Shown here: positions 26,456-34,241 of the stretch, piece by piece | Position numbering within the stretch: the first letter of the stretch is position 1 | Layout: each line of letters begins with the position of its first letter | From: Emergencia sp. 1XD21-10 | GTDB lineage: Bacteria; Bacillota; Clostridia; Peptostreptococcales; Anaerovoracaceae | DNA length: 64,000 nt | Assembly: GCF_009936045.1 (NCBI RefSeq) | Contig: NZ_QWEQ01000018.1 | Location: forward strand, 47,077 to 111,076 | Reading direction: 5' to 3' | Program-made: the position numbers and the translations under genes | Notes under the pieces: model-generated | Databases searched by the model: none | What the model was told of the DNA's origin: nothing | The model's input: only the letters and a program-made list of their open reading frames with translations

Positions 26456-26866
26456 TTAAAAAGTTTTTTTCATGCGCTCAAGGCCCCGCTTGATGGACTG
26501 CCGGACAGACTCCTCATGTACGCCTTCGGCCTCGGCAATTTCCTTGATGCTCTTTCCAAGAATGATATGGGCGTCGATCCTCCGGCCCTGGATTTCCGGC
26601 AGAGAATTGAGGGCGTTCCACAGACGGCAGAACAGCTCCATCCGCTCCAAGAGCTCCTGGGGCGTGGGCTCATGCAGGCAGGCGGAATATTCAATCCCGT
26701 CCTCACAATCCAGAGAATACTGCGCCTTGTGCCGGGAAAGCCGCCGCTGGTAAGCCATTTCGTGACGGGCATCGGCCAGAAATACCCCGGCCACCTCGTC
26801 AGAAACCTCGATAAACTGATCCTGCGTGTACCAATAATAAAAATCTTTCAGATTGAATGTAGTCAT
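26456..26866 (-). CDS. Sigma-70-like helix-turn-helix regulator
   Basis: 136 residues from the ATG of MTTFNLKDFYYWYTQDQFIEV, chosen because GGAGG lies upstream (the frame is open further but lacks a site). The C-terminus SIKEIAEAEGVHEESVRQSI is a sigma region 4 helix-turn-helix; region 2 is weak, as in short ICE sigma-like activators such as TnpV-neighbour proteins. It probably controls recombinase or transfer expression. The palindrome at 26955 is about 90 bp upstream. Confidence 0.8.
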   Translation of the reverse strand: MTTFNLKDFYYWYTQDQFIEVSDEVAGVFLADARHEMAYQRRLSRHKAQYSLDCEDGIEYSACLHEPTPQELLERMELFCRLWNALNSLPEIQGRRIDAHIILGKSIKEIAEAEGVHEESVRQSIKRGLERMKKTF

Positions 26867-27345
26867 AATTAAACCTCCGTTTCGGTGTTGGGTGGATGAG
26901 TGACCGAAACGGGGGCGGTGGGGAGCGGCATCCCGGGGAGCTACACCGCACCTTGGGACACTTTGTCTCGAAGTGCGGATAACAAAAAACGCCCGCATGA
27001 CACAGAGCCATGCAGACGCACGAAGTTATATATTCGATTATATACTGTCTATTTTCACATCCATAGCCGGACTGCTCCGGGGGAGGGGCTACGCTTTTTT
27101 TAACTGATGGAGTTCACGGGGGCTACAAAATATGAAAATGGACACAGCGATACCTCTTTGGCACCGCCGTGTCCTTGAAAAAGGGCAACTTTAACACACC
27201 CTCCGTATTTCTATTTTTGAAAAAGAAAACGGCGGCTTGAATTTATATTTTTCAAACCGCCGTGAAACCGTTGCTGTCAAACAGCGGCCTTTGTATGAAG
27301 TGCAGTCTTGTCTTTATGCAAAGTTGTTTCCATCAATAATGGAGA
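26867..27345. other. Intergenic region between MFS cargo and sigma-like gene
   Basis: 479 bp without a credible gene. It holds one palindrome copy (26955), an imperfect hairpin near 27135-27170 (GGACACAGCG with CGCCGTGTCC) and a terminator near 27228-27274. Confidence 0.5.
27228..27274 (-). terminator. Terminator of the MFS cargo gene
   Basis: Stem ACGGCGG-TTTGAA pairing with TTCAAG-CCGCCGT, followed on the minus strand by TTTTCTTTTTC. Confidence 0.75.
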
Positions 27346-28584
27346 CTACTTATTGCTTTCTAACTGGCTAAATATCTTTTTGGAGTACAAGGAAATCAAA
27401 AACGCTGCAACTGCGGCACCTATTAAAACTATCCATGTGTGCATAGCAAAAATATCAAACAAAACTCCATAAATCGCTTGACCTATCGGTTGGCCGCACA
27501 TCGCAATAGAGATCAGCGCCGCCATAATCTTTCCTACTAATTGTGGTGGAGTTTGTGTCTGCACCATCGTATAAATCTGTACCATAAAGAGCGTAGACGC
27601 CCCCATCGCCGCAAAGCTCATTAAAGTTATTGCCCAATACGATACAATAGTGGGCATATTCAAGAAAAGAGAAATTCCCATAACTGCCACAGCCACAGAA
27701 CAAGCCAAAAGTAGCACATACGAATTTTGAAGTTTCAGTTTTTCAGATACAATGGCCGTTAAAATTCCACCACACAAACCGCCTAAAGCCAGAGAGCCTT
27801 GTGTAAAGCCATACATGGTATCAGACATTCCCAATACCTGCGTTATTAGAATAGGTATTCCCACAATCATTACCGCACTCAAAACCAAGTTGAAGATAGA
27901 TACCAGAAAGACCACCGAGAAGAAAATAGGCTTTTCTGTTTTTACAAACTGATAGCTTTCTTTTAAGTCCATTCCTATTACATGAAATACGCCAACTTCA
28001 CGAAACCGCTTTTCATGTGGGATACGAATGAAAATCTCCATAACGGCGGAGAGTGTAAAACACGCCGCACTCAAAAGCAGAATCGGGTAAATCCCCCAAA
28101 GGGTAAACATCACACCGCCGATCACCGGCCCCAGCAGGCCGGAAAGCGTATTGACCTGGTTAATAACGGCATTTCCCGCCATTAACTTTTCTCTCGATAC
28201 CAATAAGGGGACGCTCGCTTGCACTGACGGCTGGTAAGTACCAGAAATGCCATACAGTAACATCAGTACGATAATAAACAATGGGACTGTTGGCAGTTTG
28301 CCAAGAGAAAAGTAGAACAGAATGATAATTGCCGCTGTTGAAAAATCAAGTCCTACCATGATATTGCGTTTGTTCACTCGGTCAGCTAATACACCACCAA
28401 CCATAGAGAGAACAACCATCGGAGCAAAGGAACAGGCTGTCACAGCGCCAAACAGAGTTGAAGAACCTGTTTCCCGCAACAAATACAGTGGCAAGGCAAA
28501 TCGCAAGATGGCGTTGCCGAACAGGGAAATAATCTGGCCGATCACAACAAGAGTAAAATCACGCCTAAAAAGTTTTGTTTGCAT
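27346..28584 (-). CDS. MFS efflux transporter (cargo)
   Basis: 412 residues with 12 hydrophobic segments. It has the MFS loop 2-3 motif GGVLADRVNKRN (residues about 63-75) and the family N-terminus FTLVVIGQIISLFGNAI, as in macrolide-efflux (MefA-like) and related drug pumps. It lies downstream of a TetR gene with a 17-bp operator before it, so drug-induced efflux is likely. The substrate is not predictable. AT-richer than the surrounding ICE genes, so probably acquired separately. Confidence 0.88.
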   Translation of the reverse strand: MQTKLFRRDFTLVVIGQIISLFGNAILRFALPLYLLRETGSSTLFGAVTACSFAPMVVLSMVGGVLADRVNKRNIMVGLDFSTAAIIILFYFSLGKLPTVPLFIIVLMLLYGISGTYQPSVQASVPLLVSREKLMAGNAVINQVNTLSGLLGPVIGGVMFTLWGIYPILLLSAACFTLSAVMEIFIRIPHEKRFREVGVFHVIGMDLKESYQFVKTEKPIFFSVVFLVSIFNLVLSAVMIVGIPILITQVLGMSDTMYGFTQGSLALGGLCGGILTAIVSEKLKLQNSYVLLLACSVAVAVMGISLFLNMPTIVSYWAITLMSFAAMGASTLFMVQIYTMVQTQTPPQLVGKIMAALISIAMCGQPIGQAIYGVLFDIFAMHTWIVLIGAAVAAFLISLYSKKIFSQLESNK

Positions 28585-28610
28585 AAAGTACCTCCATTGA
28601 TTGATTTATT

Positions 28611-28627
28611 AAACCGACCGTCGGTTT
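28611..28627. promoter_or_regulatory. TetR operator before the MFS gene
   Basis: A perfect 17-bp palindrome AAACCGACCGTCGGTTT, 27 bp upstream of the MFS start. Confidence 0.75.
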
Positions 28628-28679
28628 GATAAATGTCCAAAATAAACTGCTCTTTTAGGGAGCAGCTTATTTTAGGAAG

Positions 28680-29330
28680 TTAGGCCGGGTGCTGAGACTT
28701 GCAGTAGCTAACATAGCCCTCTATCATTTCATCGTCCAAAAGCTGGTTAATACCAACGCCTTGTAACAGGTCATTGAATGTTTTGCACCGATTACGCACC
28801 CCCGTTTCGTCAGTCATGCTAACCAGCGGATTGAGCCATACATTAGACAAAACCATGATTGCCTCTGCCAGTTCACGGGGAGTTGTCGCTTGAATGGAGC
28901 CATCGTCAATCCCCTGCTGTAAGATCGGTTGAATAAACTTTGGAGCAACAATTTGGTAGAGCTGAGCAATTTGCATCGCTAAAAAGCGTGGATTATCCAA
29001 TAAGCATGGTGTAACTGTCAACATTAAGCTCTGATTAGAATTAAACAAAGCGGCCTTAAAAATTGCCCGCAGTTTTTCCAGCCCATTCAAGGAATTATTA
29101 TCCCGCACTTTTGCCAAAGCGGTTGTGTTTTCTTCACCTATACGATGAAAGATCGCTTCAAAAATTTCCTCTTTGGACGAAAAATGATGATAGATTGCAC
29201 CTTTTGAAAGATTTGTTTCGTTGATGATGTCCTGCAAGGATGTTGCGTCATACCCTTTTTCGACAAACAGATGGGTGGCAACATCCAAAATCAGCTTTAC
29301 GGTTTCCTCCGGATATTTGTTTCTTGCCAT
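28680..29330 (-). CDS. TetR family regulator of the MFS pump
   Basis: 216 residues from the ATG at 29330 (MARNKYPEETVKLIL), which has GGAGG at 6 nt; the frame is open further upstream without a site. The helix-turn-helix TSLQDIINETNLSKGAIYHHFSSKEEIF is clear. It is upstream of the MFS gene on the same strand, with operator copies before both genes, so it probably represses both. Confidence 0.9.
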   Translation of the reverse strand: MARNKYPEETVKLILDVATHLFVEKGYDATSLQDIINETNLSKGAIYHHFSSKEEIFEAIFHRIGEENTTALAKVRDNNSLNGLEKLRAIFKAALFNSNQSLMLTVTPCLLDNPRFLAMQIAQLYQIVAPKFIQPILQQGIDDGSIQATTPRELAEAIMVLSNVWLNPLVSMTDETGVRNRCKTFNDLLQGVGINQLLDDEMIEGYVSYCKSQHPA

Positions 29331-29345
29331 CCCGCACCTCCATAC

Positions 29346-29362
29346 AAACCAACGGTCTGTAT
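29346..29362. promoter_or_regulatory. Second, imperfect TetR operator
   Basis: AAACCAACGGTCTGTAT matches the operator at 28611 at 13 of 17 positions and lies just upstream of this tetR start. Confidence 0.6.
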
Positions 29363-29466
29363 AAAATATAGCAGAGAAATTTCCTTTTGTCAACCCTCAT
29401 GTGCATTATCCTCTATGCAGACATGAAATTAAACAGTCGGTAGTATGAAAATATAAATCGTTCAAA

Positions 29467-29504
29467 TAATATCACATGAAATGTAAAATTACATTAGGTG
29501 ATAT
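29467..29504. promoter_or_regulatory. Compound dyad before the XRE gene
   Basis: Outer arms AATATCAC / GTGATATT enclose inner arms AATGTAA / TTACATT. The outer right arm covers the ribosome site. It may be the XRE operator or an RNA stem masking the start. Confidence 0.55.
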
Positions 29505-29505
29505 T

Positions 29506-29865
29506 ATGAAGTTAGAGCAAGACAAACGGCGATTTGATTTTCACGATATAGGACGGGCCATCAAGCGGGCTCGGGAGGCCAGCGGGATGACACAGGAGCA
29601 ACTGGCCTATATTGTTGACCGCTCTCCACGCACGATCATGTATAACGAAAATGACGGCCAGCACCCAAGCCTTAATACTTTTTATCAACTGGTCACAATG
29701 TTTGACATATCAGTAGATCAGTATTTTTACCCATCCAAGAACGGCGGGAGCGAATGCAGAAAACGCATTGACGCCATGCTGGGCTCTCTGGACGAAAGAG
29801 AATTGAAAATTGTAGAGGCCACCATCCAAGCGATGAAAGCCGCCAAGGAAACGGAGGATGCGTAA
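29506..29865 (+). CDS. XRE family transcriptional regulator
   Basis: 119 residues from the ATG at 29506 (MKLEQDKRRFDFHDIG), preferred over 29476 because an AGGTG site precedes it. The Cro/C1 helix-turn-helix spans about residues 15-70 (IKRAREASGMTQEQLAYIVDRS). It is the only gene on the plus strand in the ICE and diverges from the tetR-MFS pair. It probably regulates the ICE or its cargo. Confidence 0.87.
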   Translation: MKLEQDKRRFDFHDIGRAIKRAREASGMTQEQLAYIVDRSPRTIMYNENDGQHPSLNTFYQLVTMFDISVDQYFYPSKNGGSECRKRIDAMLGSLDERELKIVEATIQAMKAAKETEDA

Positions 29866-29923
29866 GAAAGCGTGACCTCCGTTTTTGCGCCATGTAGCGG
29901 GATCGCACGAAACGGCAAGCAGG

Positions 29924-29994
29924 GCAGGTGTGGCCACACCTGCTATTTTTGCCGGGCCGCTGGCCCCGCAAAAATGCTTGTTGGGGAGCTCCCC
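29924..29994. repeat. Three adjacent hairpins between XRE gene and relaxase
   Basis: A perfect 20-bp palindrome (29924-29943, GCAGGTGTGG mirrored), a stem ATTTTTGC...GCAAAAAT with GGGCC/GGCCC (29945-29975), and GGGGAGCTCCCC (29983-29994). A palindrome copy follows at 30011. They may end transcription from both sides. Confidence 0.6.
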
Positions 29995-30065
29995 AAACCC
30001 GCTGGACTTCGGGACAAAGTGTCCCAAAGTCCCGGCGCTATGCGCCTGTTGTCTGCGGCCTGTCG

Positions 30066-31487
30066 CTATCGCTCCTGGGCCTTATTTTCCCGCCCGTCCG
30101 TTACGCCGAGCAGGTGATCAATATTCGCCTTGACCGCCACGGCCTGCCGCATATCCGCCTGGGCCTTGCGGTACTCGGCATAGAGGGCTTTTTTCTTCCC
30201 CGCCAGCTCCTGGCGGGCCTTTTTCATATCCGCCATTTTCGGGAGTTTCTCCCCGGCCAAAAGCTCGTTGAGCGCCGCCTTTGCCGTCCGGTAGTCGGAA
30301 AGCTCCGCCTCGTGCTGGGCCAGATATTTTTTACTGTACCGGGCCGCCTTGTAGCCATCGAACACGGGCCGGGTCTTGGCATACTCCACTGTAGCCGCCA
30401 TGAGCCCGGCTGTCTTTTCGAGGGCCGCCTCCGTTTCCCGCAGTTCCCCGGAGAGAGCATGAAAACGCTCCACCGCCGCCTCGGTGCTGGCCGCCATCGT
30501 TTCATAGTCCATAAGGTCATGCTCCCGCAGATACTGGAGGGCGGCGGCCATCTGTTTGAGGTTGTAAACCTTGGCCCACCGTTCATAGGCCGGGCCCTTG
30601 CCCTGGGCCATGCGCCGTTGAATATCTATGATCAGATTGACACGCCGGGCCGGAGCCGGGGCCTCGTCTGCCAGTACCGGGATGGGCCGCTCCCCGGCGA
30701 TCACCGCCCGGATGTCTCCGGGATCAAAACCGTCCCCGAGGGTGGAGGAACGCAGGCGGGTGGGCTTATCCTGGCCGGGAGCAAGAAAGGAAATCACGCC
30801 GCCCCGCCCATGCTTTACCGCAAAGCCGGACTCTTCCATAAGCCGGAGGAACGCCGCAAAGTCGGCGGGCTTTTGCTCCAGAGCCGCAACGATGGCCTGC
30901 CGTACCCTCTGCTGTGCGGACGGGGGCCGCTCCCCGATCCACTGGCCGTAATGCAAGAAACGGCCCTTGCTATGGAGCTTTGGATGCTGGATCACGGACA
31001 GGTCATTTTCCAGACATACCCGATCAGAGAGCCGCCGCAGAGCCCCCGCCGACCTCCAGAAGTCCCGGAATTTCCGAGTATAGTCCAGCGAGATCGGATT
31101 GTAATAAATGTGGTTGTGGATATGTTTTTTATCCGTATGAGTGGCAACGAAAAAGGCGTGTCTGCCCTTTGTCCAGCGCATGGCTGTTTCATAGCCTACC
31201 CGGTTGGCCTCCTCCGGGGTAATCTCCCCAGGGGCAAAGGACTGACGGATCTGATAGCAGAGCACATCAGCCTCCCGCTTTTGTTCCCGGCCCGTGACAG
31301 CCTTATACTTTGCCTTGGAGAGCAGGAACTCGGCATCGGCGGTCTGGTGATCGCACTCATAGGCGGAAATGAGCTCCCCGCCCTGGGTTTTCTCCGGGTT
31401 CTTCCCATAGTCCAAACGGTCTTTCAGAGACTGCCCAATGGTTTCCCCCTTGCTGATATGGTGGGTAATGAGTCTGGTGGTTGCCGT
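30066..31487 (-). CDS. Conjugative relaxase (MobA/VirD2 family), apparent ACG start
   Basis: About 473 residues from ACG. The family opening TATTRLITHHISKGET begins right after GGAGGG plus 6 nt, but the codon there is ACG, not ATG. The nickase motif HTDKKHIHNHIYYN (about 125-138) holds the metal-binding His cluster. An N-terminal Tyr nucleophile is expected in the LKDRLDYG region. The C-terminus is alpha-helical with long coiled segments. It nicks oriT and pilots the strand into the recipient. An upstream GTG (31574) would start inside a terminator stem and is unlikely. MobC is encoded just upstream. Confidence 0.85.
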   Translation of the reverse strand, partial: TATTRLITHHISKGETIGQSLKDRLDYGKNPEKTQGGELISAYECDHQTADAEFLLSKAKYKAVTGREQKREADVLCYQIRQSFAPGEITPEEANRVGYETAMRWTKGRHAFFVATHTDKKHIHNHIYYNPISLDYTRKFRDFWRSAGALRRLSDRVCLENDLSVIQHPKLHSKGRFLHYGQWIGERPPSAQQRVRQAIVAALEQKPADFAAFLRLMEESGFAVKHGRGGVISFLAPGQDKPTRLRSSTLGDGFDPGDIRAVIAGERPIPVLADEAPAPARRVNLIIDIQRRMAQGKGPAYERWAKVYNLKQMAAALQYLREHDLMDYETMAASTEAAVERFHALSGELRETEAALEKTAGLMAATVEYAKTRPVFDGYKAARYSKKYLAQHEAELSDYRTAKAALNELLAGEKLPKMADMKKARQELAGKKKALYAEYRKAQADMRQAVAVKANIDHLLGVTDGRENKAQER

Positions 31488-31545
31488 AAATATCCCTCCT
31501 CTCCATAAACGATTTTCGCCACCTCGGGACACTTTGTCCCGAAGT

Positions 31546-31581
31546 CGAGAAAACCGGGGAGCGGCATATACCACTCCCCGG
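31546..31581 (-). terminator. Terminator-like stem after mobC
   Basis: Minus-strand CCGGGGAGTGG pairs with CCGCTCCCCGG (11 bp with one G-U) over a 6-nt loop, then TTTTC. It lies between mobC and the relaxase gene, directly before a palindrome copy, and may lower relaxase expression. Confidence 0.65.
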
Positions 31582-31586
31582 AGAGA

Positions 31587-31931
31587 TTAGAGCTCCACCA
31601 CGGCGGCGAGCTTTTTTAGCAGATCGGACAGCGGCCCCCACAGGGCCTCATAGTCCTTTTTCAAAGCGGCGATTTCCTCGGGATAAATCCCGCCGTAGGT
31701 GTTGGCCTGGATTGCCACTTGATTGAGATTGTTTGAGCACCGCCGCTGGAGCGATACCAGTTCCCGGACGGGCGAGAGGTCAACATGGAGCACATACCCG
31801 TTGAGGGCCATTTTCCGCATATAGGCCCCCATATTGCGGATGCCCGCCTCGTCCATGCGTTCTTGAATGAGAGCCTGCTCCTCCTCGGATACCATCACAT
31901 GGAGATGGACAGGGCGGCGGCGCTTTTTCAT
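31587..31931 (-). CDS. mobC: Relaxosome accessory protein MobC
   Basis: 114 residues: basic KKRRRPVHLHVMVSEEEQALIQERM start (ribbon-helix-helix region) followed by MRKMALNGYVLHVDLSPVRELVSLQRRCSNNLNQVAIQANTYGG, the MobC core. It helps the relaxase open oriT. It overlaps the preceding gene's stop by 4 bp. Confidence 0.88.
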   Translation of the reverse strand: MKKRRRPVHLHVMVSEEEQALIQERMDEAGIRNMGAYMRKMALNGYVLHVDLSPVRELVSLQRRCSNNLNQVAIQANTYGGIYPEEIAALKKDYEALWGPLSDLLKKLAAVVEL

Positions 31932-32518
31932 CGTTCCTCCCGATCCCGTCCACGGCGGGGGCTGGGCGACTCCAGCACCTTATCCAGAGCTTTTTCCTTT
32001 GCCAGCGTTCCAGCCTCCCGCATCTGCTGGGCAATCGGGCGGGGTCTGTCGGGATTGCCGGGGGCTGGGCGCAGTTCATAATCCGCCGCCTGTTTTTCCG
32101 TCAAAGGCCGGGTGTAGGTCAGATGCCCCCAGGCCGGAAATGCGCCGCCCTCCACAGGGATGCGCTGATCGTAGTTGACGATCTCATCCGGGGCATTGTG
32201 GGACGGCTTGGGGAATGTCCCGATGTCCACAGGCCGCTGGGTGGAATAATACTTGTAAAGGCCGGGGGCCTCGGTCTGCACGATCTCCACATGGTAAAGC
32301 CGCTGGTAGTCCTGCACCCGGGCCGAAAAGTCCTTTTCCATAGCGGCCAGGTTGTTACCGTAATGCCCCCATTCATACTGCCGCTGGCCGTCCTTATCAT
32401 CGTAACAGGCCCATGTGACATAGGGGGATGGGGCCGTGGGATGATGCCCCAGCGCAAAGCCCCTGCCGTTTTCCAGCATTACAGCCTTCAAAATGGAATA
32501 GCCTTGATTTTTGTCCAT
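31928..32518 (-). CDS. ICE protein of the DUF4316 type
   Basis: 196 residues from the ATG of MDKNQGYSILKAVMLEN (ribosome site GGAG). The N-terminal 100 residues hold a compact alpha/beta unit (FALGHHPTAPSPYVTWACYDDKDG). The C-terminus has PIAQQMREAG and ends DREER, resembling the tails of three other proteins in this ICE. Role unknown; often beside mobC. Confidence 0.7.
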   Translation of the reverse strand: MDKNQGYSILKAVMLENGRGFALGHHPTAPSPYVTWACYDDKDGQRQYEWGHYGNNLAAMEKDFSARVQDYQRLYHVEIVQTEAPGLYKYYSTQRPVDIGTFPKPSHNAPDEIVNYDQRIPVEGGAFPAWGHLTYTRPLTEKQAADYELRPAPGNPDRPRPIAQQMREAGTLAKEKALDKVLESPSPRRGRDREER

Positions 32519-32681
32519 AGTAACTCCTTCCAGAAAGCCGGGACTTCGGGACACTTTGTCCCAAAGTCCCGGCGGATAAATGTTGACAGCATTTCGGCCC
32601 TTTGGGGGCGGGACATAGAATCCTATTGCCCGCCCCCAAAACGGCCTGTAAAAGCCTTGTTACAAGCGGGTTTTCGGGGGC

Positions 32682-33050
32682 CTAATTGTCAACAGTCCGG
32701 CCCCGTTTTTTCCGCATATATTCCCGCTGTTGGCGGCGGTGGGCTTTTAAGGCGCACGCCTCCGAGCAGTACGCCTGCCGCCTGTCCGGGGCCACGGCTC
32801 CGCCGCATACCGGGCAGAGCTTGAAATCCGGCCTGGGGCCCTCGGTCAAAAGGGCCGCCTCCAACGCCGGGTCAAGGGGCAGGACGGCCTCCCGGAAATA
32901 GCGGCAAAAGCTCCCCGTCCAGCATTTTCCGAACATATAGCACTCACACTCCAGCGGCAGGCATCCATATTCCCGGTCATAGTTGGCGCACCATTTCACC
33001 ACAAGGGAGCGGATGGCCGCCTTTTCCTGCCGGGTCAGCTCACGACCCAC
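32682..33050 (-). CDS. Cysteine-rich VLP family protein
   Basis: 122 residues, GTG start with GGAGG at 7 nt. About ten cysteines: CANYDREYGCLPLECECYMFGKC, then a CPVCGG...YCSEAC zinc-ribbon-like part near residues 85-110. It is a small metal-binding protein recurrent in Firmicute ICEs; its role in transfer is unknown. Confidence 0.8.
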   Translation of the reverse strand: MGRELTRQEKAAIRSLVVKWCANYDREYGCLPLECECYMFGKCWTGSFCRYFREAVLPLDPALEAALLTEGPRPDFKLCPVCGGAVAPDRRQAYCSEACALKAHRRQQREYMRKKRGRTVDN

Positions 33051-33054
33051 TGCC

Positions 33055-33231
33055 TTACCTCCCGCCAGCCGGAGACTTCAAAAGCTCCTTATAGCAGGAC
33101 ACACACCGGATGCCCCGCCAGTAGGCACAGCCACAGCAGGCGGAGCCTTTGGGCGGCCTGCTCACGGCAGGAGCCTGCGGCCGGGGGCGTTCCTTCATCA
33201 TTCGTTCTAAGGGGCTGTTTGTAAAATTCAT
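33055..33231 (-). CDS. Small cysteine-rich ICE protein (58 aa)
   Basis: The ATG overlaps the upstream stop (ATGA at 33228-33231), so it is translationally coupled. It reads MNFTNSPLERMMKERPRPQA and then SACCGCAYWRGIRCVSCYKEL, with five cysteines within about 20 residues. The stop lies 4 bp before the next gene's GTG, which uses a ribosome site in this gap. It may bind metal. Confidence 0.75.
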   Translation of the reverse strand: MNFTNSPLERMMKERPRPQAPAVSRPPKGSACCGCAYWRGIRCVSCYKELLKSPAGGR

Positions 33232-33974
33232 TCCTCGTCCTCCATTTCCTCGGGTTCGTCCTCGTCCCAGGGCGGCATATCGTCCCCAACCTCATAGTCC
33301 TCCAGCTCGTCCCCGTAGTCCTCCCCGGGCCCGGCGGCCTTTTCCTGTTTGGGGCGGTAAATCTTAAAGTACCAGCCGGCCCCGCCTCCGATTACCGCAA
33401 GGGCCAGAATGATAAGGAGCGTCCCGGCGTTGCCCTTTTTCTCCGGCTCGGGCTCTGGCTCCTCCACCGGGTCAGCGACGGGCTCCGGCTCCGCCCCCAC
33501 GCATTTCCCCATATTCACAGAACAAACCGGGCAGTCGGTATTGACAGCCCCCGCCGCACATTTCTCAGCGCAGGAGCAGACCGCCGCCTCCGCCCCCGCT
33601 GCCTCGGCAGCGGCCAGCAGGTCGGCCTCGTCCACCATGTTCAAAAAGTAGGTTTCATACTGCTCGCCTTCCTCGTCCACGGGCTTGTCATAGTCGATGA
33701 CGAGATAAAAGGTAGTCCCGCCCCTGGCCTGGACGGTAATAAACTGCTTATTGGTGTGCTCGTCATAAAGGAGATCACGGGTCACAAGGTTTCCCTCCTC
33801 GGAAAACCCCTCGCCCGGCGTGACCGTGGGCTCGGCAGGCTCCTCCGTGACGGCGGGCTCCTCCGGGTCAAGCCCCTCCCATTCCTCGCCGCCCCCGGCA
33901 TAGGCCGTTGTGCTCAATCCGCATAAAAGAACAGCGGCGCAAAACGCCGCTGTCAAAACTTGAACTCGTTTCAT
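33228..33974 (-). CDS. CD1107-type (DUF4366) membrane-anchored ICE protein
   Basis: 248 residues. Signal peptide (VLTAAFCAAVLLCGLSTTAYA), an extracellular part (about 25-175) with a TFYLVIDYDKP core and a Cys-rich CSCAEKCAAGAVNTDCPVC stretch, one transmembrane helix (GTLLIILALAVIGGGAGWYF, about 190) and an acidic cytoplasmic tail ending EEMEDEE. It is thought to be part of the envelope-spanning transfer machine. Confidence 0.85.
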   Translation of the reverse strand: MKRVQVLTAAFCAAVLLCGLSTTAYAGGGEEWEGLDPEEPAVTEEPAEPTVTPGEGFSEEGNLVTRDLLYDEHTNKQFITVQARGGTTFYLVIDYDKPVDEEGEQYETYFLNMVDEADLLAAAEAAGAEAAVCSCAEKCAAGAVNTDCPVCSVNMGKCVGAEPEPVADPVEEPEPEPEKKGNAGTLLIILALAVIGGGAGWYFKIYRPKQEKAAGPGEDYGDELEDYEVGDDMPPWDEDEPEEMEDEE

Positions 33975-33977
33975 AGA

Positions 33978-34229
33978 TTAGTTTTCCTCCTTTTTCTCGG
34001 GCTCCGACTTCGGGACACTTTGTCCCAAAGCGCCGCCTTTCAGCTTTTCAAACAGGAGCGGGAGCTGGTCAAGGGGGATGCTCATGCCCCGCACGATGTC
34101 CACGATCTCGCTGTTTTCCGCTTCCAGTTTCTTTTGTTCCAGCTCCTTGAGCCGGGCCTGCTGTTCACTGATTTTGGCCTTGACCTTATCAATCTCGGCC
34201 TGGATTTTCATGCTTTTCGCTGTTGCCAT
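33978..34229 (-). CDS. DUF4315 family ICE protein
   Basis: 83 residues from MATAKSMKIQAEIDKVKAK, with GGAGG at 5 nt; the alternative ATG four codons earlier lacks a site. It is a short coiled coil (AEIDKVKAKISEQQARLKELEQ) followed by DIVRGMSIPLDQLP. Its last codons contain one ICE palindrome, read as GQSVPKS. Confidence 0.8.
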   Translation of the reverse strand: MATAKSMKIQAEIDKVKAKISEQQARLKELEQKKLEAENSEIVDIVRGMSIPLDQLPLLFEKLKGGALGQSVPKSEPEKKEEN

Positions 34230-34241
34230 AAATACCTCCAA

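Noticed and set aside
27346..28584. Calling the MFS gene a specific antibiotic-resistance gene
   Set aside because: The family is clear but the substrate is not; MefA-like is only a general resemblance.
29928..31508. Long plus-strand open frame opposite the relaxase
   Set aside because: Shadow of GC-rich coding sequence; composition rich in Arg, Pro and Gly and no family motifs.
31488..31574. Upstream GTG as the relaxase start
   Set aside because: It lies inside the terminator-like stem after mobC and adds sequence read from the palindrome; the family N-terminus starts at TATTRLI.
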